From Candidatus Brocadia sp. WS118 (GTDB lineage: Bacteria > Planctomycetota > Brocadiia > Brocadiales > Brocadiaceae): a stretch of 64,000 nucleotides of DNA. Positions 16,463 through 24,353 of this stretch are shown piece after piece; within the stretch, counting starts at the first letter, position 1, and each line of letters starts with the position of its first letter. The stretch lies in contig PHFX01000008.1 in the NCBI GenBank assembly GCA_007618135.1, positions 1-64,000 of the forward strand. Direction: 5' to 3'. The position numbers and the translations under genes are program-made. The notes under the pieces are model-generated. The model saw only the letters and a program-made list of their open reading frames with translations. It ran no database searches and had not been told where the DNA came from.

Positions 16463-17562
16463 AAACGATATCGTATCTTTACCATGAGCGATTGAATAGG
16501 TATTGCCAGCAGGTTCATGAGTAAAATGGCATACATTACCCCTTCGGGCAAGGTGGTAAAGTCCCGGATCAGCACGGTAATAAATCCACACCCCGCCCCA
16601 AAGATCCATTTAGCAGTTTGATTATACGTTGTGGTTATCGGGTCAGTAGCCATAAAAAATGCCCCTAAAATCAACCCGCCACTCAGGAGTTGAAAGAAGG
16701 GCGGCGCTACCGCCTTACCCAAGATCAGTGAAAAAAATACGGAAAAGATAAAGACACTACCCAGATAAGATACCGGCACTCTCCAGTTCGCAACCTTTAC
16801 TTTAATCAACCACAACCCGGATAGTATCAGCGCCAGACGACACGTCTCACCGAGAGAGCCTGTCGCCGTGCCTAATAACAGGGAAAGATATGATGCAACC
16901 TCTCCGCTCGTCTTAAATGCTGTAAACGGTGTGGCATGGGTAACGGCATCCAATCCTTGAGGAACCGTATGAATGCCCTGTGTCCCGATAAGGGGCATTT
17001 GGTAACCGGTAACCAGAAATGCAGGGAAGCAGATAGTCAGAAACAACCGGCTAAAGAGTGCGGGATTTACGAGATTGTTTCCTACTCCGCCCAGGATATT
17101 TCTGAAGATAATGGCCAACGCTGCCCCCAAACCAATCAGCCAAAGCGGCGCCTGAGGCGGAAGGATGGCTGGAATAAACAGGCAAGTGACAAAGCCACCT
17201 TCGGCGATATGTTCTTCCCGTGCAATGATTACCCAAAGGAAATCTGCGATAAAAACACCCGCAACAAAAGAAACAATCAGTTTGGGCACAACGCATTGCC
17301 AGCCATACAGATATATCGCCGGCAACACCCATCCGCACACTAAAGCTACCAGGACGGCGCCCATAAATCGTTTTACGTCGTAATTGTGCCTGATAAAGGG
17401 CGGTGACTGCGCAGTTTCCTTCGGGTTGCGGATCAGTCCGTCAAACGCCTCAAAAACGGCTCCAAAAAAGAAATTAACCTTCCGGTGGGTATGAATAAAG
17501 GATTCCGCCGTGTTAAGGCCCTTGTCCAGGAGGGGTTCTATGGGCTTAAGGAACTTCTTCAT
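16459..17562 (-). CDS. nqrB: NqrB, membrane subunit of Na+-NQR
   Basis: This 367-residue polytopic membrane protein belongs to the NqrB/RnfD family. About nine to ten hydrophobic helices are visible, and a family-type flavinylation site appears as DAVTHATPFTAFK around residue 205-217. NqrB carries covalent FMN and riboflavin and forms the sodium path of the complex. It overlaps nqrA upstream and nqrC downstream by four bases each (ATGA), so the operon is tightly coupled. Length is slightly short compared with typical NqrB (about 410). Confidence 0.88.
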   Translation of the reverse strand: MKKFLKPIEPLLDKGLNTAESFIHTHRKVNFFFGAVFEAFDGLIRNPKETAQSPPFIRHNYDVKRFMGAVLVALVCGWVLPAIYLYGWQCVVPKLIVSFVAGVFIADFLWVIIAREEHIAEGGFVTCLFIPAILPPQAPLWLIGLGAALAIIFRNILGGVGNNLVNPALFSRLFLTICFPAFLVTGYQMPLIGTQGIHTVPQGLDAVTHATPFTAFKTSGEVASYLSLLLGTATGSLGETCRLALILSGLWLIKVKVANWRVPVSYLGSVFIFSVFFSLILGKAVAPPFFQLLSGGLILGAFFMATDPITTTYNQTAKWIFGAGCGFITVLIRDFTTLPEGVMYAILLMNLLAIPIQSLMVKIRYRL

Positions 17563-18593
17563 TCGTGTTTATCCAGTGCTTTGCACTCTCTGATTATCTT
17601 CAAGAGTTCTAATTTCGACGGACAGATGAAACTGCACAGTCCGCATTCGATGCATTTTCCCATATTATACAACCGTGCCTTGTGTTTTTCGCCTCTGATA
17701 TAACTGTGGTAATAGAGCGCCGGTTCTAAATCTACCGGGCAAATATCATCGCAGAAATTACAATAGACGCACCGTCGCAATTCACCGAGCAAGCTTGTTG
17801 TAAATGCCAGTTCATCCGCCTTGAACATAGGAAACAATACCTTCCGGCTCTTTTCCTCAAAAACCACGATGTTGTTGACAGACCAGTCTATTTTCTGCGA
17901 GAAATCGGATATTTCTTTGCCCCGCAAGGGACCATTCATAAACACACGGCACGTGCTTGCGTCTTTAACCTTATTTTTCAGTATCTTTTCAACAGAGGTT
18001 CCCAGTTCGGCACGAATAATTTCGTTCTCCCGTAAACCCGTGCCTGAAAGGACAACGTAGCGTGAATTCACGTCCTTTCTCATAATTCCCTGCTCATACA
18101 TGGCCGAGACAGTTTGTGCGTCAACGATCAATATTCCAAGCGACTTTATGTCCTGGCCAAAACTCACATCCATACCTAAAAGGACCTGTGCCAGGATGAC
18201 GGGGTCGTCCTGGGGATACTTTGCACAAAGGGGGATTACCTTTATCCAATCTTCTGCACGGGCAAAATTCACCGCATCTTCAACGGCTCTGTCTTCTTTT
18301 TCATTGATCGCCAGGTGAAACCGTGCGTCTGAAAAATAACTCGTCTTTATCTCTTTCAGCATGCTGAGGAATGCGGCGGTTTTATGTTTCAGGATTACCC
18401 AGTTGGGCAATGCCCACGGTTCGGTGGGACACAAGTTTACAATAACATGCTCAATCTTCTGGCCGGTAACAGGGAATTGAAATTGTTCCGGGGCGCCGTC
18501 AGAGGAAATTTCATCTATGATCGTACAGAACGGCAATGGGTAAGCATCGAGCAGATGAAATCCACCTTTAAACCCCATGGTTTCTTTTTTCAT
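17559..18593 (-). CDS. NqrA/RnfC-like subunit with two [4Fe-4S] motifs
   Basis: This 344-residue protein takes the position of nqrA at the head of the operon. Its middle resembles the shared NqrA/RnfC fold (NLCPTEPWALP near 50; an SLBB-like part around 190-235). Its C-terminus ends with two complete [4Fe-4S] signatures, CVYCNFCDDICP and CIECGLCSFICP, as in RnfC. Canonical NqrA of about 446 residues lacks these clusters, and RnfC usually has a flavin/NADH domain that is not obvious here. It is therefore a shortened hybrid. With NqrF present as NADH dehydrogenase, it may work as an iron-sulfur relay or quinone site rather than the NADH site. Confidence 0.75.
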   Translation of the reverse strand: MKKETMGFKGGFHLLDAYPLPFCTIIDEISSDGAPEQFQFPVTGQKIEHVIVNLCPTEPWALPNWVILKHKTAAFLSMLKEIKTSYFSDARFHLAINEKEDRAVEDAVNFARAEDWIKVIPLCAKYPQDDPVILAQVLLGMDVSFGQDIKSLGILIVDAQTVSAMYEQGIMRKDVNSRYVVLSGTGLRENEIIRAELGTSVEKILKNKVKDASTCRVFMNGPLRGKEISDFSQKIDWSVNNIVVFEEKSRKVLFPMFKADELAFTTSLLGELRRCVYCNFCDDICPVDLEPALYYHSYIRGEKHKARLYNMGKCIECGLCSFICPSKLELLKIIRECKALDKHE

Positions 18594-18990
18594 CGGTTTG
18601 TCTTACTCCTGGTAAAAGCATGACAAGCACATACGTTATAAGTAAGTTGAAAAAGATTGAGTTAACATATCAATAAGGGTTCAAGATGTCAAGCAAACTT
18701 ATTTCGGAAGGTAAAAGATGATCATTTCCATTGATATGAGCGCCCTGGTTAACGGGTGCGGAGGAAGTATGGGAAGTTGAATCAAGCCGCTGGGAAAGAG
18801 GAAATTATCGTTTCATAGTTGATGTTTGGGTGAGGGCGTATGAGAAACCCATCGTTCAGGTTGGGTTTCATTTCATTCAACCCAACCTGACTGTGCAGAT
18901 GCTATTCTCGGTTAATCTGGAAGGACATGACGTCATTGTTTTTCCGAGTCCAGGCCCAAGAGATTCCATTCTTTTTTCAAATAAATATCT
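18594..18990. other. Gap between nqrA and higA, with a hairpin
   Basis: No gene is supported here. At 18857-18889 CAGGTTGGGTT and AACCCAACCTG form a perfect 11-bp stem with an 11-base loop; it lies downstream of the minus-strand higA gene and may serve as its terminator. It shares the GTTGGGTTT phrase with the repeats that flank the TA module at 56.6-57.5 kb. The nqr promoter should lie in 18594-18700; I could not choose hexamers. Confidence 0.45.
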
Positions 18991-19323
18991 TTAAGATACA
19001 CCCCTTGTCATCCCTTCTTGTAAAACCTTTACTTCACGGTTGATACGTTTTGCTGTTTTTGTTTGTGCTATTTCAAGGTCATATCGGGCTTGCAAACGTA
19101 ACCAGACTGCCGCGCTTGTGCCGAAGTAGCGTGCCAACCTCATTGCCGTATCTGCAGTAATCGATCGTTGCCCACGTACAATCTGGCTAATCCGTAATGC
19201 TGGCACCCCGATATCTTTAGCTACACGATACTTGCTTAATCCCAAAGGTTTCATAAAGTCTTCCAGTAATACTTCTCCAGGGTGAATAGGTGGTAGCTTT
19301 TGCATATTGTTTCGTCCTTTCAT
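18991..19323 (-). CDS. higA: HigA-type HTH antitoxin
   Basis: The protein is 110 residues from ATG 19323 or 104 from ATG 19305, which has a better AGGA upstream. It opens with the family phrase PPIHPGEVLLEDFM, followed by an XRE-type helix-turn-helix and ITADTAMRLARYFGTS. HigA antitoxins bind and block the HigB ribonuclease and repress their own operon. ATG 19323 overlaps a TGA that ends the remnant of a higB frame upstream, the usual higB-higA order. Since the toxin is broken, this antitoxin is probably an orphan. Confidence 0.85.
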   Translation of the reverse strand: MKGRNNMQKLPPIHPGEVLLEDFMKPLGLSKYRVAKDIGVPALRISQIVRGQRSITADTAMRLARYFGTSAAVWLRLQARYDLEIAQTKTAKRINREVKVLQEGMTRGVS

Positions 19324-19457
19324 GAGTGATAATCAACGATTTCTACAGCGTCTGCCTTACTGTTTGCCCACGCGAAGCAAATTCGCCATTGATCGTTAAT
19401 GCGAAATAAAGGAGCATGATGGGGAATAATATTTTCCGCGTTGCTATGGGATTGCAG
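19320..19457 (-). pseudogene. Decayed higB toxin, C-terminal remnant
   Basis: Upstream of higA the minus strand reads 45 codons ending RINDQWRICFAW...AVEIVDYHS and TGA. This is the characteristic C-terminal core of HigB toxins (RINDQWRICF...VEIVDYH). A TAG at 19458-19460 closes the frame just before it, and the N-terminal half with its LKGDR-type region is not found in any nearby frame. The toxin is therefore disrupted by deletion or frameshift. Confidence 0.65.
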
Positions 19458-19460
19458 CTA

Positions 19461-19836
19461 AGCCTGGTCTTTTAGATATGCCATATCCTGTACTGTTTCA
19501 GCTTCTCCTCCAGGCCAAAAATTTAGTATCTTATAAAATATATTTTTACATTTTTGGCAAAGAAACGTAGCGCCGATCCCTTGTGGTCTGCCTTTAGCGG
19601 TAATATCCACCCCCTAACCCCCGCCAGCGGGGGACAACCATCCACTGTCCCCCTTTGGAGGGGGTAGGGGGAGGATGACACCTACTGGCGGGTGATAAAC
19701 CACCCGCGCTACGCATTCCGACTTGTTCGGGTTTGGTCGAATCTGGAAAGTACCTTCATATCAATTGGTCTGCTCTTCCGCATTTCTATTTTCAAGATAA
19801 CACCAAGAGATTCCCGCAAACCAGAGAAATACCGAT
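19461..19836. repeat. Gap with a family C repeat and palindromic DNA
   Basis: The stretch 19568-19640 (GTAGCGCCGATCCCTTGTGG ... CCCCCGCCAGCGGG) recurs at 34421-34485, defining a third dispersed repeat family. Within it CCCCCGCCAGCGGGGG is a self-complementary core, and 19640-19680 adds a CCCCCTTTGGAGGGGG palindrome. The phrase with GACTTGTTCGGGTT at 19719-19732 also has a relative at 34508-34521. No gene is supported. Confidence 0.55.
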
Positions 19837-20970
19837 CTAAAAGGCCACTGCGAATCCTAATGACCCTGCATAGTCCGGGGTGAATTGATTCAACCCGACG
19901 TTATAGCTGCCAAAAAGGGCGATCCGATCGTTGAGCGTCCATTGGAATCCCGCTCCAACAGCATATTCTGTGACATCTTTCGCCGTTGTCTTACCGTCGG
20001 GACGTGAACTCGGAAGCGACTCGTTGTTGATATAACCTTGAATGAAAACCGCCAGATCGTTTATCACGTCGCGTTGTAAAGCCCAGAGAAAGGATGGCTC
20101 CACGACCTCTTCGCCTGTTGGATCATCCATGACTACGAATCCTAGGTTCCAATTCAAAGCAACGTCACAAGGTAGCGCATGATCGACATTCATGGTAAGT
20201 GCGTACTGTGTTCCGCTATCGAAAGCCTCGGATCCCCACGTGGTCTGAACATATGCCTCGAGACCCAGTGAATAGTTGAAATATCTCCAGGCATCCTCGG
20301 CCAGGTGGATCCTTGTATCGAAGGTCAGAGGCGAGAATCCGGTAGTGGACTGCGGCTGTCCCTGAACGCTGAAACCCAGGGTATACATCTGCAACTCCAT
20401 AAAGTTCGTCAGACCGTAACGCAGCAATATCCCACAGTTGTATAGTTTCGGCGAGTTGCTGGTTCCCTGCAACGCCAGGGGAAGCATCTCTACATAAACA
20501 CCTCCCTTGGGTAGCGTGTAGGAGGAATTGGGGAGGTTGGAGAGATCGGGCCCCGGCGATCGAATTGTCACCCTGGGTGCCGGCGCCGTGGCCGCTGAGT
20601 TCTCGTGTCGTTCTGCTGTTGTTCTGTCTACCCGCACAGCCTTATTCTTGTCTTCCAAGTCATTTACAACAGCGACAGGTGCGGGCGATGGATTGGCGAC
20701 TGTTGTCGGGATCGAGCGGACGGACGTTGCGCAGCCGGTCGACGCCAGAGCAGCGAATAATGCAAAATGCCCCCAGGCCGACCGGCGAGAGATCGGTTTG
20801 ATCTGAAGCCTGAAGTGGGCGACGGAGCAAACCTTAACCCGCATTACCCGCAGCCCTGCGAATGCATCTGTGGCAGCCGATGCCAGTAAATAGGTTTTTC
20901 CCATAAAAATCTCAATTGAGCAAATATAAAATAGTGCAGGTATTTTTGTTTTATCAGCCCTATAGAACAT
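19837..20970 (-). CDS. Outer-membrane-type lipoprotein, phenol-pathway transporter-like
   Basis: The open frame has 377 residues, but the first 60 or so are odd, and a start at an internal ATG such as that for MRVKVCSVAHF (residue 43) fits better. That gives a signal sequence ending in the lipobox-like LASTGC near residue 80. The mature part contains PKGGVYVEMLPLAL, then alternating beta strands typical of the PF13557 (MetA-pathway transporter-like) outer-membrane family, ending in FAVAF with a C-terminal Phe. Base composition is visibly richer in G+C than its neighbours, so recent transfer is possible. Substrate unknown. Confidence 0.65.
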   Translation of the reverse strand: MFYRADKTKIPALFYICSIEIFMGKTYLLASAATDAFAGLRVMRVKVCSVAHFRLQIKPISRRSAWGHFALFAALASTGCATSVRSIPTTVANPSPAPVAVVNDLEDKNKAVRVDRTTAERHENSAATAPAPRVTIRSPGPDLSNLPNSSYTLPKGGVYVEMLPLALQGTSNSPKLYNCGILLRYGLTNFMELQMYTLGFSVQGQPQSTTGFSPLTFDTRIHLAEDAWRYFNYSLGLEAYVQTTWGSEAFDSGTQYALTMNVDHALPCDVALNWNLGFVVMDDPTGEEVVEPSFLWALQRDVINDLAVFIQGYINNESLPSSRPDGKTTAKDVTEYAVGAGFQWTLNDRIALFGSYNVGLNQFTPDYAGSLGFAVAF

Positions 20971-21326
20971 CCAGGAAAAGAGAAAGAAGATGGTGTGAAA
21001 TTATGGAGGCATTATGGCCAAAAAGGAGTTAAAAAGTCAAACAAAAAGACCATTTCCTGATTAGTGATATCATTTCTTGTCTCTCTGCACCTTTTCCTCT
21101 TCCGTTAACCAGCCTTCTTTTGCCTCATGCTCTCCAAGGAATCTTCTATACGGACTTTGACATTGCCGTGCTGATGAAATGTCCCGCTGCGTTATGGCAT
21201 TTATCCCTGGGATTGACAGGATGCTTTGAGCTTGACATAAATTTCTCATAATATTAATATTATAGGTAAAAATAACGTTTGATATGTCAAATGTTTATGA
21301 TGAAAGAGAGTGGACAATAACCATCC
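20971..21326. other. Regulatory gap upstream of the kinase gene
   Basis: About 355 bases between divergent genes. Apart from the promoter at 21232-21260, the sequence holds no gene I can support. Confidence 0.4.
21232..21260 (+). promoter_or_regulatory. Candidate sigma70-type promoter of the kinase operon
   Basis: A perfect TTGACA (21232-21237) and TAATAT (21255-21260) are 17 bases apart. The expected transcription start is near 21267, about 60 bases before the sensor-kinase ATG at 21327. This could drive the kinase, regulator and heptose genes together. Confidence 0.5.
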
Positions 21327-23690
21327 ATGCAGAAGAACCATAAGATACTTATCGTCGACGATGATACCATGATCCGCGTATCACTCAAGGGTTTGCTTGA
21401 GGAAAACGGCTATCATGTTTATGCGGCATCGCATCATGATGAGGCCGTTCATGTGCTCATGAAATACGGCGTGGATTTAATTCTCCTTGACCTGAGATTA
21501 CATGATGTTGCCGAACTTTCACTCGTAAACAGGGTCAAAGAGGTGTCGCCGGAGGCGATCATTCTTGTTATGATCGACCAGGACAAAATTAAGGCGGTAA
21601 TCAACACCCTGTGCCTGGATACGGTTGATTATATCCTGAAACCATTTGATCCTGATTATTTAAAAAAGACCATAGAAAAAGCCCTTTACAAGCAACAGTT
21701 GGAAGCCAGCCTGAAAAGGACACTCGTAGAGAAGGAAATTATCAGTAACACCAACAAAATCATTGCCGCCAGCCTGGATATCCGGGAAAGCTTTTCCGAT
21801 GTATGCGGTGAACTTAAGAAGATCATACCATTTGACCGTGCCTGCCTGATTACTTCCAATGAACAGGGACAGTGGTTCCAGGTATTTGCTCTTACAAAAA
21901 CGTACCATTTCAGCGAGATCAATGAAGGCGAATTATTTCCCCTGGCCGGCAGTCTTCTTGAGGAAATTATCAAAACCGGCGAGCCGGTGATCGTCAACAA
22001 TACGGAAACCGGCCGATTCTGGACCGACAGGGTATTGTTGAAAGAAAGAATACACTCGCGGCTTGGATTTCCTCTTACCTATAAAGGGAAGGTGCTCGGC
22101 GCCTTTACCTTTGGGAGTGAAAAAACCAACAGTTTTCATGAACAGTGTTATTATTACCTCTGGCAGATAGCGCCGCAACTTGCCATTGCCATTGAAAATA
22201 CAAAGCTGTTCAACCGTATCAAGGCTTCGGAAGAGCGGTATAAAACGTTATTTAATCATGCAGCGGACTCCATGATGATGATAGACCTGAATGGCAAGAT
22301 TCTCACTGTAAACCAACGGGAGGAAATAATCATTGGTTACAAGATGGAAGAGCTTTTGGGCAGGTATATTTATGATTTTTTGCCCAAAACATCGAAACGG
22401 TTTGTTTCCGAGCTTCTTGCTATGGCGGTTACAAAGGAAGTTCAAACAACCGAGATTGAAGTTATCAGCAAGAGCCGTCAAATCCTGGTTATGGAATTAG
22501 ATATTACCGTGGTAAAAGATGGGGATAATATTTTGTACCTGCTGATACATTTCAGGGACATCACGAGAAGGAAGAACCTGGAACTGGAGCTCATAGAGGA
22601 AAAGAAAAAACTGGATACTATTGTGAGTGAAATCGGGGCGGACCTTTTGGTGATCGATCGAAACAATAAAATATGCTGGGCGAACAAACGGTTGATTGAA
22701 CGTCATCCTTCAGGCAAAAACATTATCAGTCAAGCCTGCTTTGATGCTTATTGTCACCTTCAATCTGTTCCCACGGATTGTCCGTCTGTCCGGGTATTTG
22801 AGACGGGAAGAATAAGCCAGACGGAACGGGTGATTTATCATAACCACAAAAAAAAATATTGCAATGTCATGAGTTCTCCCATCTTCGACAAGGACGGCAA
22901 TGTTGTGCAGGTGCTGGAGTTAATTCAGGATGTTACCGGGAGAAAGCTGGAAGAAGAAAAGCAGCAAAGGCTTCAGCAGCAGCTTGTGCATTCCGACCGG
23001 TTAATCTCGATTGGACGGCTTGCAGCCGGTGTTGCTCATGAGATTAACACCCCTCTGGCAATTCTATCCGGCATGATTCAAGGTTATCTTGAGCGGAACG
23101 GTTCCTTTGCCAGCGAAACGGTAAAAGAATTTAAGACGATGCAAAAGGTAACCAAGCGTATTGAAAAAACGGTTGATTCTTTATTGGAACTGTCCCATTT
23201 TGAGAGAAATGAGCAATCGAAACCCATGAACATCAATGAACTGATTAAAGATACGATTTCCCTTATGGTGGAGCAGTTCGCTGCAAGGAAAAAAAACATC
23301 GTTGTAAAACTGTCTTCCCGTCTGCCGAAAATCAATGGTTTTGCCGAACAATTGCAGCAAGTGTTCATGAATCTCCTGATTAATGCGGACGACGCTACGG
23401 TTGATGGTGATACGATTTCAATAACGACACAGCAAAAAGACAAAAATACCGTGAGTATCTGTTTCAAAGACACGGGTACGGGTATTTCTGAGGACATGAT
23501 GTCCAAAATCTTTGATCCCTTTTTTACCACGAAGGAAGTGGGAAGGGGAACCGGTTTAGGATTATCTATTACCTACGGGATCGTGAAAAGACATCGCGGC
23601 ACAATTCAGGTGAAAAGTAAAATAGGGAGGGGCACTACCTTTAACATCTGCTTGCCCATAGACCTTGGAAAGGTAGCCATGCATGGATAG
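21327..23690 (+). CDS. Cytoplasmic sensor histidine kinase: REC-GAF-PAS-PAS-HisKA-HATPase
   Basis: This 787-residue protein has no membrane helix. The order is a receiver domain (1-120, phospho-site D55 in LILLDLRLHD, lysine in ILKPFD), a GAF domain (about 145-295), two PAS domains (about 305-430 and 435-540), a HisKA domain with H in AGVAHEINTPLA (about 570), and a HATPase with N box NLLINADDAT, G1 DTGTGIS and FDPFFTTKEVGRGTGLGLS. A receiver at the N-terminus suggests it is itself controlled by another kinase. The next gene overlaps by eight bases and encodes its probable response regulator. The signal sensed is unknown. Confidence 0.88.
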   Translation: MQKNHKILIVDDDTMIRVSLKGLLEENGYHVYAASHHDEAVHVLMKYGVDLILLDLRLHDVAELSLVNRVKEVSPEAIILVMIDQDKIKAVINTLCLDTVDYILKPFDPDYLKKTIEKALYKQQLEASLKRTLVEKEIISNTNKIIAASLDIRESFSDVCGELKKIIPFDRACLITSNEQGQWFQVFALTKTYHFSEINEGELFPLAGSLLEEIIKTGEPVIVNNTETGRFWTDRVLLKERIHSRLGFPLTYKGKVLGAFTFGSEKTNSFHEQCYYYLWQIAPQLAIAIENTKLFNRIKASEERYKTLFNHAADSMMMIDLNGKILTVNQREEIIIGYKMEELLGRYIYDFLPKTSKRFVSELLAMAVTKEVQTTEIEVISKSRQILVMELDITVVKDGDNILYLLIHFRDITRRKNLELELIEEKKKLDTIVSEIGADLLVIDRNNKICWANKRLIERHPSGKNIISQACFDAYCHLQSVPTDCPSVRVFETGRISQTERVIYHNHKKKYCNVMSSPIFDKDGNVVQVLELIQDVTGRKLEEEKQQRLQQQLVHSDRLISIGRLAAGVAHEINTPLAILSGMIQGYLERNGSFASETVKEFKTMQKVTKRIEKTVDSLLELSHFERNEQSKPMNINELIKDTISLMVEQFAARKKNIVVKLSSRLPKINGFAEQLQQVFMNLLINADDATVDGDTISITTQQKDKNTVSICFKDTGTGISEDMMSKIFDPFFTTKEVGRGTGLGLSITYGIVKRHRGTIQVKSKIGRGTTFNICLPIDLGKVAMHG

Positions 23691-24309
23691 AGGGATAAAG
23701 ATTTTAGTCGTTGATGACGACAAGGATTACAATCTGTATTTAACAAAATTTTTGTCTGACGAGGGGTACGTCGCCAGAGGCATTACCGCGCCGATGGATA
23801 CCTTGCCTGTCCTGGAACAGGAAAAGTATCACATCGTTATTCTGGACCTCAAAATGCCGCAGATAAACGGTACGGAATTGCTGAAGGAAATAAAATCCCG
23901 ATATCAGAATGTCTGTGTGATTGTCTTAACGGGATACCCCTCATTTAAGACGGCTGTCGAAACGATGAAGCATGATGCCTTTGATTATTTGAAAAAGCCG
24001 TTTGATTTAAACGATTTGCGCAAGGCTCTCAATAATGCGCAGAAGACGTACTGTCTTGTGGGAAGCTCAAAGGACAGGCTCAAGAGTTCTGTTGGAAAAA
24101 AACTGAAATCGTTGCGAAAGGGAAAAAAAATTACTCAAAAACAACTGGCAAATCGTACCGGCTTGTCGCCAAGTTTGCTATCACAGATTGAAAATGGGCA
24201 AATCGCAGCTTCTCTTATTACCCTTGATAAATTATCTGCCGCACTGAATGTGAAAATAGCATACTTCCTGGATGAAGAAACTGATGAATCTGCAGTAACG
24301 ATGAACTAA
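23683..24309 (+). CDS. Response regulator with XRE-type DNA-binding domain
   Basis: The 208-residue protein has an N-terminal receiver domain (VVDDD at 9-13, D55 in VILDLKMP, T in VLTGYP, K in YLKKPFD) and a C-terminal XRE/HTH_3 domain at about 140-195, with KKITQKQLANRTGLSPSLLSQIENG. Receivers are commonly joined to OmpR, NarL or Fis-type output domains; an XRE output is uncommon. It overlaps the kinase gene and is followed 44 bases later by hldE, so it may control the heptose genes. Confidence 0.85.
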   Translation: MDRGIKILVVDDDKDYNLYLTKFLSDEGYVARGITAPMDTLPVLEQEKYHIVILDLKMPQINGTELLKEIKSRYQNVCVIVLTGYPSFKTAVETMKHDAFDYLKKPFDLNDLRKALNNAQKTYCLVGSSKDRLKSSVGKKLKSLRKGKKITQKQLANRTGLSPSLLSQIENGQIAASLITLDKLSAALNVKIAYFLDEETDESAVTMN

Positions 24310-24353
24310 AACCGGAAACCCGGCATAATTAATTTTAAAGGAGTTTTTCGTTT

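Noticed and set aside
16463-16609. N-terminal extension of nqrC
   Set aside because: The extra 49 residues overlap nqrB and are not typical of the family; ATG 16462 is coupled by ATGA.
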